The notes: generated by a model not told the origin, from the letters alone. DNA of 64,000 nucleotides from Nitrososphaerota archaeon (GCA_031274765.1 JAISPR010000087.1:1-64000); one strand, 5' to 3'; counted from the stretch's first letter, positions 16,734-26,270 are shown. Numbers and translations: made by a program.

Positions 16734-18668
16734 ATGTCCAACCATACCCTGGCCCAAAAGATTATCGCTAAACACATAGCCGAGGAAAAAATGACAACAA
16801 ACAAAGAAATCGCGCTCAAAATCGATTATACGCTCACACAAGATTCTACCGGCACCATGGCATATCTCGAATTTGAAGCCATGGGTATCCCCAAGATCAA
16901 AACCGAACTCAGTCTTAGTTTTGTAGACCACAACATGCTCCAAAATGATTACCGCAACGCTGATGACCACCGCTACCTCCAAGGCGTCGCCGCCAAATAC
17001 GGCATAATCTTTAGCCGCCCCGGTAACGGCATTTGCCATCAACTCTATCTCGAACGTTTCGCCCGCCCCGGCAAAACATTGCTGGGTAGCGACAGCCACA
17101 CCCCCACTGCAGGCGGCATGGGTATGATTGCAATTGGCGCAGGAGGCTTAGACGTAGCCGCAGCTATGGCGGGAGAACCGTTCTATATGGAGATGCCAAA
17201 AATCGTGGGTATAAAATTAATTGGTAGACTTCAACCATTTGTCTCAGCCAAAGACGTTATCCTCCAAATTCTCAAAAACTTGACGGTTAAAGGTGGCGTC
17301 AACAAAATTCTTGAGTACCACGGACCAGGGGTAGAAACTCTAAGTGTCCCAGAACGAGGAACCATCACTAACATGGGTGCCGAAACAGGAGCAACAACCT
17401 CTATTTTTCCGTCGGATAAAACAACCAAAGATTTTCTTGAAGCACAAGGTCGAGGCATGATGTGGACGGAGCTCAGAGCAGACCAGGATGCAATCTATGA
17501 TGAACACATCGAGATTAATCTCTCCGAGCTTGAACCCTTAATTGCTCTGCCCCACAGTCCAGACAATGTTAAAAAAGTCAGTGAACTTGAAGGCACATCA
17601 GTTGACCAAGTCTGCATTGGTAGTTGCACCAATTCGTCACTAAGAGACCTAAAAATCGTTTCCGCATTGTTGAGAGGTAAAAAAGTACATGAAAACACCA
17701 GCTTAACTGTTTCTGCGGGTTCACGACAAGTTATGGAGAACTTGGCAGTGACAGGGGAACTTGAACCGCTCATACAATCAGGCGCAAGAATGCTAGAAAA
17801 TGCTTGTGGTCCCTGCATAGGAATCGGCCAATCACCTCCAACCGGAGCGGTAGCATTACGCACGTTTAACCGTAATTTCAAAGGCCGATCGGGTACACAA
17901 GACGCAAAAGTTTATCTGGTTAGTCCAGAAACAGCCACTGCTGCGGCATTAAATGGAAAAATTGTTGACCCACGTAAACTTGGGGAATTTCCACAGATTG
18001 TTATGCCTGAGAAATTTATTTTAAACGACTCCATGTTTATTCAACCCAGTCAATGCTCAACCAGCGAGATTATCAGAGGGCCAAACATTAGGCCTCTGCC
18101 GGATTTTGCACCCCTACCCAAAAAATTGCAAGGAGAAGTTTTGTTAAAAACCGGTGATAATATTACAACCGACGATATCATCCCAGGCGGCTCGGAAATC
18201 ATGTCACTTCGAAGCAATATTCCTCAAATCAGCACGTATGCATTTTGTCATGTTGACAAAACTTTTGCCACACGGGCAGCGCAACGGAACGGTGGAATCA
18301 TTGTGGGTGGTGAAAACTATGGACAAGGTAGTAGTCGTGAACATGCCGCACTCGCACCCAAATATTTAGGTATAAAAATCATCATTGCCAAATCGTTTGC
18401 TCGCATTCATTTAGCAAATCTCATCAACTTTGGCATTTTACCCCTAACATTTGTGGATAAAAAAGATTATGATGAAATCGTGCTGGGAGATATTTTGGAA
18501 CTGGAGATTGAGAGTTTAAACGAACAGCTCACTATCATAAATAAGACTAAAGAGGCAAAGATAGAGGTCAACCTTAATCTGAGTGAGATAGATAAAAAAC
18601 AAATACAATCAGGCGGAAAATTGGCACTTATAAAAAAACTAAACGAAAATAACAGAGACACACCTTAG
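16734..18668 (+). CDS. acn: aconitate hydratase
   Basis: Isomerises citrate to isocitrate with a [4Fe-4S] cluster. The 644-aa single-chain form contains LLGSDSHTPTAGGMGMIAIG, cluster cysteines in CIGSCTNSS (about residue 293) and ACGPCIGIG (about 357), and the swivel-domain active-site segment GENYGQGSSREHAALAP. A ribosome site AAAGAGGAAAA precedes ATG 16734. It probably feeds 2-oxoglutarate and glutamate synthesis; no neighbouring TCA genes are visible. Confidence 0.95.
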   Translation: MSNHTLAQKIIAKHIAEEKMTTNKEIALKIDYTLTQDSTGTMAYLEFEAMGIPKIKTELSLSFVDHNMLQNDYRNADDHRYLQGVAAKYGIIFSRPGNGICHQLYLERFARPGKTLLGSDSHTPTAGGMGMIAIGAGGLDVAAAMAGEPFYMEMPKIVGIKLIGRLQPFVSAKDVILQILKNLTVKGGVNKILEYHGPGVETLSVPERGTITNMGAETGATTSIFPSDKTTKDFLEAQGRGMMWTELRADQDAIYDEHIEINLSELEPLIALPHSPDNVKKVSELEGTSVDQVCIGSCTNSSLRDLKIVSALLRGKKVHENTSLTVSAGSRQVMENLAVTGELEPLIQSGARMLENACGPCIGIGQSPPTGAVALRTFNRNFKGRSGTQDAKVYLVSPETATAAALNGKIVDPRKLGEFPQIVMPEKFILNDSMFIQPSQCSTSEIIRGPNIRPLPDFAPLPKKLQGEVLLKTGDNITTDDIIPGGSEIMSLRSNIPQISTYAFCHVDKTFATRAAQRNGGIIVGGENYGQGSSREHAALAPKYLGIKIIIAKSFARIHLANLINFGILPLTFVDKKDYDEIVLGDILELEIESLNEQLTIINKTKEAKIEVNLNLSEIDKKQIQSGGKLALIKKLNENNRDTP

Positions 18669-18813
18669 GGATTGTTACCAAATAACACATTATTTGGGAT
18701 TATTTGGTGAAATAATAGTTCCACTCACCATAAAAACTATCCCTAATTGACCTCATAGAATCAAACCCTTGACACAACCCAAATTCCACGAAACTGTTTA
18801 AAAGATAGAATTT

Positions 18814-18929
18814 CAGACTACACAAGAGTCAAAAAACAACAGCCCTAACACTACAGGTAGTACATACCCTTCATCGGTTACTGTATGTTGGGGTTTTTGG
18901 TGAATTTTAGGGCATTTTTGTGCAGTCTG
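18814..18929. repeat. repeat family A copy 4
   Basis: About 116 bp, ends CAGACTACACAAGAGTC and TTTTTGTGCAGTCTG; more diverged than copies 1-3. Its right end runs directly into a truncated family C repeat. Confidence 0.75.
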
Positions 18930-19006
18930 AATTTTCGCATTTTTGGCAAAAATAGACGGAGAAACCAGTTTGTTTTTCAAGAATTTTTGCTATTTTTCGG
19001 ACAGCC
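18930..19006. repeat. repeat family C copy 3, truncated
   Basis: Keeps the interior ATTTTTGGCAAAAATAGACGGAG-like core (written in part: AAATAGACGGAGAAACCAG) and the right end TATTTTTCGGACAG. The left end is lost where A4 begins, which suggests nesting of A4 into it. Confidence 0.6.
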
Positions 19007-19160
19007 GGGAGTTTGGTTGGGTTGTTTAGTTCTTTATACTGTTGGTTATGGTTTACGGGTGACTTCTGAAAGGTAACTGATTATACGGCTACACCACGAC
19101 TTATGATTTTGGCTTCGTGAACAGAGATATGCAACGTTGATATTTGTTTAGAATATGTTT
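19007..19160 (-). pseudogene. second ISAzo13 relic, highly decayed
   Basis: The DNA aligns by eye with 15085-15240 of the first ISAzo13 relic: TTGTTTAGTTCTTTATACTG versus TTGTCTAGTTCTTTTATGCC, then GGCTACACCACGACTTATGA versus a GGTTATGCCTCCGTGGCC-type stretch, and GAGATATGCAACGTTGATA versus GAGGTATATTCTGCGTTGG. No open frame remains. The region onward to 19500 holds no recognised gene. Confidence 0.6.
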
Positions 19161-19501
19161 TATGCGCGTTTGGAATGCATTTGGACCTCTTTACCCATAT
19201 CATGTAATGTATTGTCCACATATTTTATTTATATCGTAAATTCTCATAAAAATTATATGCGTATCCCTTGTATTTTTGTGTTTTCTGTATTAGTCAGTTA
19301 ATGTTTCGAGGGTTTGTGTTGTTTTTTTTGACAATAGTTTTGTTGGTGTGTTTTTTGTATCATCAGAAGTGTCAAGGCGGTTGTTTGAGGAAGTTTGAGG
19401 TTCAGATTGTTGTTGTAGTAGTAGTTTTTTTGGGGTCGCTTTTGTTTGTTTTATTTTTGATTGGTTGTTGGATGGTGTTTTTTGTGTGTGATTTGTTTAT
19501 T

Positions 19502-19537
19502 ATACACATATAAATTGGCCGTAATTTATATGTGTAT
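19502..19537. repeat. perfect 15-bp inverted repeat
   Basis: ATACACATATAAATT and its exact reverse complement flank the 6-base spacer GGCCGT. It could be a cruciform, an operator or a bidirectional terminator. The nearest gene ends at 19821. A partial similar sequence (ACACATATAATTTA) is near 19628. Confidence 0.65.
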
Positions 19538-19820
19538 CAATGGTTGTGTGTGATGTATTGGAATTTATATGATGTTTGGTTTTAGCGTAAGTAAATTTTA
19601 ATTTGTATCAAAAATTCGAAATTTTACACACATATAATTTACTGGGAATTTACGCCATATAGTTTGTTTAGCGACAATCACTTAATGAGCCACCAAATCC
19701 TGTAAATACTAATCAGACATTATTTCCAAACGTTTATACACACCCAATGTTAATGACAATGACAGATAATTTGGCGATGACAGATGATTGTTATAAAAAA
19801 GGTTTTGAACTTGTCAATCA

Positions 19821-20519
19821 CTAAACTTGCCAAACATTAGTATTGGTAAGCTTCCAAGTGATAACAAGGTTCATCTGTGGGCTATTATACTGTTGCACAT
19901 TTGTTAAGGTATCAAGCATACCGGTTTGTTTGTCGAAAAAGACATTGTTTGTTTCGGTACGTATACGACTACCACTTGGGTCGGTCATGTCAACAAATTG
20001 ATCCTGTAGGGACCAACCATTTCTAACACGCGTTCCACTAGCGTAGGTTACGGAGTCAACAACATCTACTTTGAGGTCGTCGTATCCGAATGGACGAAGT
20101 TTGTCGTTTAGGTTAAGATTTGCACCATAGATAGGCCAAAATCCATCAGTTTCTCGGGTTTTGTTTCCATTAGACAGATCTATCCATTCGTCTTGAAGAA
20201 TCTCTGTGCCGTTAATGAATCGCCAGGTTGTCGTAAGAGAGACAGAGCTACCATTCACATCAGTTATAGCAACTTTGAAGTAATCGGTTAGATTATATTG
20301 ACCAAACCCTTCGGGCTCAACAGCATCTTCGTCGCCAAGAACTGAACGGCCCTGTAATGAATAGTAGAAAACATCACCAGCTTTTACTCCAGCAATCGCC
20401 GGTTTTACAGGAACAGGTTGTAATAAATAGACCGCTACAGCACCAACAGCTAAAAGCACAATTATGAGGCCGGCTATAGCATATAGCCAGAAAGAGTTTT
20501 TCTTTTTATTATATGACAT
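19821..20519 (-). CDS. membrane-anchored extracellular protein, unknown function
   Basis: The 232-aa protein has a short lysine-rich cytoplasmic start (MSYNKKKNSFWLY), one strong transmembrane segment at about 13-34 (AIAGLIIVLLAVGAVAVYLL) and a soluble exterior domain rich in Asn, Thr and aromatic residues, probably beta-structured, with several N-x-S/T sites. The opening of the outer domain (GVKAGDVFYYSLQGRS) resembles repeated archaeal surface modules. I cannot name a family. Confidence 0.65.
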   Translation of the reverse strand: MSYNKKKNSFWLYAIAGLIIVLLAVGAVAVYLLQPVPVKPAIAGVKAGDVFYYSLQGRSVLGDEDAVEPEGFGQYNLTDYFKVAITDVNGSSVSLTTTWRFINGTEILQDEWIDLSNGNKTRETDGFWPIYGANLNLNDKLRPFGYDDLKVDVVDSVTYASGTRVRNGWSLQDQFVDMTDPSGSRIRTETNNVFFDKQTGMLDTLTNVQQYNSPQMNLVITWKLTNTNVWQV

Positions 20520-20887
20520 GCCTTATGATGTACCTGTCACCTATTTAGTTTTTTCCCAAAATCAATCAGATCTGATAATAAAATACCACCCAAGTGACAA
20601 GTGACTAAACCAAAAAAATCTAAACAACATAAAAATACGTCCCATAGAAACCAGACACACCAAATTACCCGGCCACTGAGTTAACACACAGACAACAAGT
20701 TTTCTTCATTAAACAAGACCGGTCACTGTTTGAGGTATTATTAATATCTGCTCAAACATTTCTGTAAACAATTTTTGACGCACACACAAATCGCAACCAT
20801 CCACAGGTCTTGTTTTGTCATCTTTACTACTTAAAAATTAAAAACAACCTCCAACATCAATTGAAAAGATGGAGAAAACAGATAAAA
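20520..20887. other. intergenic region without recognised feature
   Basis: AT-rich gap between two minus-strand membrane-protein genes. No gene, tRNA or family A-E repeat recognised; probably holds the promoter of the 19821-20519 gene. Confidence 0.4.
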
Positions 20888-22006
20888 CTAAAGCATTTTC
20901 TTAAAGTCTACCAAGATTTTCTCTAATTCCATAGCGGCATTAAAAGACAAATCATCACTGTCATATTCGATTTTTTTTAACCCCTTAAAATTTGGAGGCA
21001 ACTCTACTTTGCGCTCAACTAATAAAACAACCTGCGTGTTATATTTTAGATATGCCGCATTGATTTCAGAGGTAACGGTAGAATTTAAAATATATAAACC
21101 ACTGTAACGTCTCTCCTGCTCAGCAGCCGCAATGTTAATTATTGCGCAGTCACAATTTGTCATTAAACCAAATTTATTTTCAGAAATTGGAACCGCTGTT
21201 TCTTCTTTGCCACCCACAATATAGTCATAATGGAGAAAATCTAACATACGTTTCACTTGTTCAGCCACCTTGGTATCACTATTGGATATGAAAACGCGGG
21301 GTTTTAATTCGCTGTTTTGAGATTCAACTGGTGCACTTAGCATTTTCTCAAAAGTTGCGGTTCTATGCATCTGAGGCTCAGGTATGTATGCAGCTACAGC
21401 CGAAACATCGAAAGCAACCTTTGTACTTGCGATGTTTTTGAGCCTATTAGCAAACCGCTTATTTGTTAATTCACTTACGCGCAGCAATTGAAGGTCAATT
21501 TCATTGTCCATGGCATCTACTTTCCCCTCAATTGCATCATTATCAAAATTAAAAGCTACAATAGTACCCTTCTGTGCACGACCCTTCACCAATAATTTAA
21601 CAAAATCCTGCACTTCCGCCAAGCTAACATGATCAGATTGCACAATTAAAAGAGGCTGGCCACCTTCAGTAAACCCATTCAAATCCAAAGAGGGATCACC
21701 TGGTCGACCATTGAATTTTTTAATAATCCACTCCTCAAAGACACGTGAAGGAACTTTTCGGAGACTTTTCTCATTCACCTGCCGCTTCTTGTAGAGGGTA
21801 AATATGACCACTACAACAATGACCACCACAGCCACTATAATTCCCACAATAAGCAGAGGATCAAAACCGCCCGATAGAGGTTCTTCTGTCGGTAGCGGCT
21901 CTACTATAGTTGGCGCTATGGTTTGGCCGCAGACAATTGGTAAAATGTATACCACTGAAAAAGAGAAAAATATTATAAAGACCAATAAAAGCAGTTGTTT
22001 ATTCAT
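20888..22006 (-). CDS. membrane-anchored protein with C-terminal TIR-like domain
   Basis: ATG 22006 gives a clean signal sequence (MNKQLLLLVFIIFFSFS...); ATG 22024 is an alternative. A Pro/Glu linker is followed by a transmembrane helix (LIVGIIVAVVVIVVVVIFTL) and a cytoplasmic region. The middle (about 95-225) is a soluble alpha/beta region of unknown type, with RVFEEWIIKKFNGRPGDPS and QPLLIVQSDHVSLAEVQDF. The last about 130 residues begin KPRVFISNSDTKVAEQVKRM and contain CDCAIINIA, SEINAAYLKYNTQVVLLVE and a DFKKM end, resembling predicted TIR-like nucleotide-binding domains. NADase or signalling activity is unproven. Confidence 0.65.
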   Translation of the reverse strand: MNKQLLLLVFIIFFSFSVVYILPIVCGQTIAPTIVEPLPTEEPLSGGFDPLLIVGIIVAVVVIVVVVIFTLYKKRQVNEKSLRKVPSRVFEEWIIKKFNGRPGDPSLDLNGFTEGGQPLLIVQSDHVSLAEVQDFVKLLVKGRAQKGTIVAFNFDNDAIEGKVDAMDNEIDLQLLRVSELTNKRFANRLKNIASTKVAFDVSAVAAYIPEPQMHRTATFEKMLSAPVESQNSELKPRVFISNSDTKVAEQVKRMLDFLHYDYIVGGKEETAVPISENKFGLMTNCDCAIINIAAAEQERRYSGLYILNSTVTSEINAAYLKYNTQVVLLVERKVELPPNFKGLKKIEYDSDDLSFNAAMELEKILVDFKKML

Positions 22007-22024
22007 AGTTTCGCATCCTGACAT

Positions 22025-22436
22025 GACAAATTATTAACTCCCAACCATAGACAAAGGACGTACAGTGAATAGGAAGTTATTGGTTGTGTCACCTTAAATA
22101 ATTTGGGGAAGAATTTAGGCACAATCAAATAAAGTCTGATAAACATCCAAAGGGATCTTATAAAAATACAGATAAAGAAGAGTTCAACCTTTTTTGGCTG
22201 CAACCCATCCAAGTTAGTTAACATATAAAAACTCTTTTCCCATAATATAGTTACTGAACTAAACAACCTTTTATCTCAATGACGTTAATTTAAAGCCTAC
22301 CGACGTTGAAAACTGTAAACAACCAAAAAATCTATCGAATTAAACCAACCTGAACGCCGCTTTGATTGCAATAACAAAGACAACAGATCTCTTAGAGTAA
22401 AAATGCCTTTATCCAACATTAGACTACACAACACTT
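22025..22436. other. intergenic region without recognised feature
   Basis: Divergent gap between the TIR-like gene and the DUF5658-like gene; presumed promoters, nothing else recognised. Confidence 0.4.
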
Positions 22437-22856
22437 TTGCCACACTCCTGTTTAGTTCGCACAATAACACATAATAGTATTGTCGCGGAGGAAACAAAAT
22501 TTCAAGTTTTGACCAAATATATTGCAAGTTTGCTTCTGATTTTTATGGGTTCTATGGATTGTGCAACAACAGCAATTGGAACACATTATTTTGACACACA
22601 AGAACTTAACCCTCTACTAGCAAATCTTGTACATACAAATCTGCTTGCATTTGTGATAGTGAAACTATCGGTAACAGTTGCTGTAGGCATGATTTTTATG
22701 TTAGCTAAAAACACATTAATGAACAGCAAAAACAAAACAGACAAATCCTTCAAACTTGCCAACAACACACTAAAAGCCGCCTACATCACAATAACATTGT
22801 TTCTGACCATAGTGGTTACAAACAACATTGCAATCCTTTTGCTATTAACACAATAA
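22437..22856 (+). CDS. DUF5658-like membrane protein
   Basis: Small polytopic membrane protein with three predicted helices. The family pattern is MDCATTAIGTHYF followed by ELNPLLANLVHTNLLAFVIV, as in DUF5658 proteins (D-x-x-T-T ... ELNP). The listed start is a TTG; a GGAGG at 22487 suggests the true start could be the in-frame TTG at 22509, which would give about 116 aa starting just before the first helix. Function unknown. Confidence 0.65.
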   Translation: MPHSCLVRTITHNSIVAEETKFQVLTKYIASLLLIFMGSMDCATTAIGTHYFDTQELNPLLANLVHTNLLAFVIVKLSVTVAVGMIFMLAKNTLMNSKNKTDKSFKLANNTLKAAYITITLFLTIVVTNNIAILLLLTQ

Positions 22857-23150
22857 CACAAGATCTAACATTCAATAGGTTATACCTCTAAAACAGTACA
22901 AAAAGATTTTGTTCTCTCAAATATTCAAAAAACACACAAATGAACACTAAAACGATAAATCGGCACCACAAACAAACCGTATGAATAAGTCAACATGATT
23001 ATTTCCCAAACTGCCAAACACAAATAAAAACACACCAAGCCCATAATTAGCACCCACTACAACTAAGAAAACACCTCTGATTAGACGACTTGAGCCCAAA
23101 CATTTTAAAACATACACCCAACATACTTCTCTAAGTTAACAGTGGTATAC

Positions 23151-24209
23151 TTGAGTTTAAACTATCATTACATGCAATTACCCCGAGAAGTCATCATTGG
23201 AGAAAGCACACTTCACCGCATACCTGAAGTTGCATCACGTCTTGGACTTAAAGGAAAAGCACTAGTACTATCAGATACACAATGCTACAATCTAGCTGGA
23301 AAAACTGTGTCGGGTTTTCTTGAAGAAGCCGGACTGGCCCCAGATTTTTTTCTAGTTAAATCCATGAGTGTAGATGACCTCATAACTGTTGAGAAACAAC
23401 TAAAAGAACAAAAACCACGAGTTGTATTTGGGGTAGGTGGCGGAACAATTATCGATGCCGCAAAAATCAGTTCAGCCAGCCAAAATATTCCATTTATAAG
23501 TATACCCACCACTGTATCCCATGACGGTGTCGCAAGCCCACTTGCCTCCGTCAAAGGTTCAGATAAACCCTACACGGTCCTTGCACAAGCACCCATGGCA
23601 ATAATTGCTGATACCGAGGTCATATCCAAGGCACCTTGGCGGTTTATGTTCAGCGGTTGCGGCGATATCATCAGCAAATTCACTGCAGTAAAAGATTGGC
23701 GACTGGCTCATATAGAAAGGGGTGAATACTACGGCGGCTATGCCGCGAGTTTGGCACTGATGAGTGCTAAACTCGTCACAGCAAACGCTGATTTAATTGC
23801 CCATAAAAAAGAGGAGGGCTTACGTGTGCTACTGGAAGCTTTGATAAGCTGTGGAGTCGCTATGAGCATTGCAGGTAGCAGTCGGCCATGTAGTGGTTCT
23901 GAGCATCTTTTCAGCCATGCACTAGATATTATAAATACTCAACATGCCATGCATGGGGAACAATGTGGCGTGGGTGCTATCTTGACCTCATTTTTGCATG
24001 GTTCCAACTGGCAACAAATCAAGGTTGCACTTCAAAAAATTGGTGCACCTGTCACTGCTCATGAGTTAGGTGTCAAAGATATGGATATTGTGAAAGCTCT
24101 CCAGGTCGCCGCTCGAATTCGACCTGAGCGCTACACCATTTTGCATAAACTTAATTTAGGTTTTGATGCCTGCGAAACTGTGGCGCGGGCAACAGGCATA
24201 ATTAGTTGA
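23151..24209 (+). CDS. egsA: sn-glycerol-1-phosphate dehydrogenase
   Basis: Reduces dihydroxyacetone phosphate to sn-glycerol 1-phosphate, the stereochemical base of archaeal lipids. Diagnostic segments are QLPREVIIG, VFGVGGGTIIDAAK, IPTTVSHDGVASPLASV, SGSEHLFSHALD and HAMHGEQCGVG, which hold the NAD and zinc ligands. Full length. The start is a TTG at 23151 (alternatives GTG 23142, ATG 23172); homologues usually carry a few residues before QLPR. Monocistronic; it converges on the next gene with an 8-bp overlap. Confidence 0.95.
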   Translation: MSLNYHYMQLPREVIIGESTLHRIPEVASRLGLKGKALVLSDTQCYNLAGKTVSGFLEEAGLAPDFFLVKSMSVDDLITVEKQLKEQKPRVVFGVGGGTIIDAAKISSASQNIPFISIPTTVSHDGVASPLASVKGSDKPYTVLAQAPMAIIADTEVISKAPWRFMFSGCGDIISKFTAVKDWRLAHIERGEYYGGYAASLALMSAKLVTANADLIAHKKEEGLRVLLEALISCGVAMSIAGSSRPCSGSEHLFSHALDIINTQHAMHGEQCGVGAILTSFLHGSNWQQIKVALQKIGAPVTAHELGVKDMDIVKALQVAARIRPERYTILHKLNLGFDACETVARATGIIS

Positions 24210-24588
24210 CTTTAAGGGGTTCAAGCAGAGCAAATGCATTACCTTCAGGGTCTTCTGCAGCAGCAATCCAACCGATTTCGGGAACTTCTTGTTTGGGTTG
24301 TATGACTTTACCGCCTAATTTGACGATTTTTTCCAGAAAAACTGTTATAGATTCTACAGAGTAATAATTGATGGGTTTGCCTTCGTGCATTTGTCGCTTA
24401 TACATACCTCCGTTTATACCGGGACGTAACAGCATGCCTTTGCTGTCTGTGGGTACGGTTTGAATTATCCAGTATTCGATAGGGCCGATGGCTTGGATGA
24501 TCTTCCAACCGAAGATTTCTTCGTAGAACCGTTTGATTTTTTCAACGTTAGTTACAGGGATTTCAAAATGTACTATAGTGTGATCCAT
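24202..24588 (-). CDS. glyoxalase/VOC-fold protein
   Basis: The 128-aa protein is a single vicinal-oxygen-chelate domain: VHFEIPVTNVEKIKRFYEEIFGW at the start (metal-binding His, shown over two short motifs), and GWIAAAEDPEGNAFALLEPL at the end with the metal-binding Glu. Substrate is unknown; members range from glyoxalases to antibiotic-binding proteins. It has its own ribosome site (GGTGAAAATCC). Confidence 0.85.
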   Translation of the reverse strand: MDHTIVHFEIPVTNVEKIKRFYEEIFGWKIIQAIGPIEYWIIQTVPTDSKGMLLRPGINGGMYKRQMHEGKPINYYSVESITVFLEKIVKLGGKVIQPKQEVPEIGWIAAAEDPEGNAFALLEPLKVN

Positions 24589-24734
24589 TTTGGATTTTCA
24601 CCTCCAGATGCATTTGTAGATGTTGCTATAACGCATTAAATATTATAGCAACTACAGATTTAACTTTTTTTAGCCAAATAAATCGGTTGTATAATGGAGG
24701 GTTTAATAAAAATGAAATTAGAAGCAAAGAGAGC

Positions 24735-25547
24735 CTACTGGGGCTCTTCAGTTTTTGCTTCTTCAATTGGAGCAATATTTTCAACAGGAGCGATATCTTC
24801 AACAGAAGATGTATCTTCAACAGAAGATGTATCTTCAACTGGCATAACGTGTTCGGGTTTAGGCTCAGCCATGAAAGTTTCTACAAAGCGGATTGAGTTC
24901 AAGTCAGGGAGGAATTTTTGGATGTCTGTGACAATACCACGTTTAGCAACTTGTATACCTTCCACATAAAAGGTTTCCTCAGGCATATTGATGGTTAGGA
25001 TTTTGTCTTGAATAACCAGTTTAAAATTGCTTTCCTCAACGCCTGGAACTCTGCGGTGAATTAAGGCGCCGACTTTTTCTTCGTCAACATCTATTTTTTT
25101 GTTCACGATTAAATCGTATATAAGAGTGCGTCCAGCTAAAGCGGGGTTAAAGTCTAATAATACTCTGCCTGAGCCAATGGAACGAATAGTAGCGGTTCTA
25201 CCTTGAAATTCGATGCGTGCACCCACGACAGGGTTGATATCTTTGGCGTAGAGTTGTTTTAAGGGAACTCGACGGATTTTTTCAGGGTCACGGGGGCCAA
25301 ATGCTTTGTCAGCGGGTATCTCTACTGTTGTCTCTTTGTCGATTTCAGTGGTTAATAAGGTCTCGTCAAGGGCTTTTAAAACCCAACTTTCGCCTACTAC
25401 AACGAGTTTAGGTTCATAGGGTTCGTTTTCTTTGTAGACACGTTCTTTTTTTGCTACATCTACTTTAGTTGTGTCGAAAACTTCGTTTGTTTCCTTAACT
25501 TTTGCTACATAATCGATAAGAATGAAATCTCCTTTTTGTAGGGCCAT
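24735..25547 (-). CDS. FKBP-type peptidyl-prolyl cis-trans isomerase, long archaeal form
   Basis: Folding catalyst and chaperone. The FKBP core is split by an insert-in-flap domain as in SlyD (GDFILIDYVAKVKETNEVFDTT, then IPADKAFGPRDPEKIRRVP and FNPALAGRTLIYDLIV), followed by a C-terminal domain specific to longer archaeal FKBPs. The acidic tail has a short tandem repeat (SVEDTSSVEDTSSVED), visible in DNA as an 18-bp unit at 24790-24840. ATG 25547 is preferred over 25559. Confidence 0.92.
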   Translation of the reverse strand: MALQKGDFILIDYVAKVKETNEVFDTTKVDVAKKERVYKENEPYEPKLVVVGESWVLKALDETLLTTEIDKETTVEIPADKAFGPRDPEKIRRVPLKQLYAKDINPVVGARIEFQGRTATIRSIGSGRVLLDFNPALAGRTLIYDLIVNKKIDVDEEKVGALIHRRVPGVEESNFKLVIQDKILTINMPEETFYVEGIQVAKRGIVTDIQKFLPDLNSIRFVETFMAEPKPEHVMPVEDTSSVEDTSSVEDIAPVENIAPIEEAKTEEPQ

Positions 25548-25708
25548 CTTTTGAATCATCCTTTGTTATTCGAGAAGTGTAGAGTTTCAAAGCGGCATAA
25601 AAACTTTATCCAGCAAAAACAGCGTACCGTTCCGGCTACAACCATTTCAGCGGGCAGGTTAAAAATAAAACTAATTTATCAAGTAACAAAAAGAGGCGCC
25701 ATAAAATA

Positions 25709-25833
25709 AGTCGTTCGCTAGTTTAAGTGGGTACGCTCACCATTCCTTCTCTAAACCTGTATTGTCCTTATGCCCCATACCACCATACCGTAGTGAAACT
25801 TATTGACCTACCCACCTAATTTGACGAAGACCC
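25709..25833. repeat. repeat family D copy 2, diverged
   Basis: Matches the family at both ends (TTCGCTAGTTTAAGTGGGT and CCCACCTAATTTGACG) and in CCGTAGTGAAACTTATTGAC, with many differences. Confidence 0.65.
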
Positions 25834-26270
25834 ATTTATTGGTTAGGTAGGTAGCTGTTACAGTAGAATTGTAGACAAAAGAGAACCAAAGTTGGTACTC
25901 GCAAATAACACAAACCAAGGTTTCATAAATGAAATAAAGGTGACCTCCGAAAACCCATATTTTTCCAAAAAATCGTCTGCTAAAAACAGTACAACTATGT
26001 TGTTTGGTTTTCTGAAATGGAGTTTTTGGAGGTTGCCCAAAGTAGTAGGGATACATTTTGCGTCTTTGTAATAGATGGTTTGCCGGTTTGCTTGTCATAC
26101 CAGGGTGGAGGCGGGGCAGAATTCCATGGCTGAGAAAATATGAACTATGCCGGGGTGGGTTTTTCTTTGTTTTAGGGTTTCTTTTAGTTTGTCTTCTTTT
26201 TGAGGGGCGCGTTTGGATTAGATTAGTCTATTTCTATGTTGTTGTCTTTAACTGTTGTTTTGCGTTTGTG
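25834..26270 (-). pseudogene. decayed conserved protein gene split by repeat B2
   Basis: On the minus strand, 26036-26270 translates to LKETLKQRKTHPGIVHIFSA then MEFCPASTLV, a stop and QANRQTIYYKDAKC. On the other side of repeat B2 the frame resumes LYFIYETLVCVICEYQLWFS and FVYNSTVTATYLTNK. The pattern (HPGxVHIFSAME..., YFIxExLxLCYxRVPTWxPF, LxNK) matches a widespread protein family I know only as mobile-element-associated or uncharacterised. Stops and frameshifts show it is dead, and D2 cuts its end. Confidence 0.55.
25940..26036. repeat. repeat family B copy 2
   Basis: About 97 bp, ends GTGACCTCCGAAAACCC and GTTTTTGGAGGTTGCC; closest to copy 1, inserted inside a decayed gene. Confidence 0.75.

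Noticed and set aside
19268-19513. 81-codon + frame, strongly hydrophobic
   Set aside because: Produced by a T/G-rich stretch with poly-Val/Leu/Phe, ends inside a palindrome, and has no start signals.
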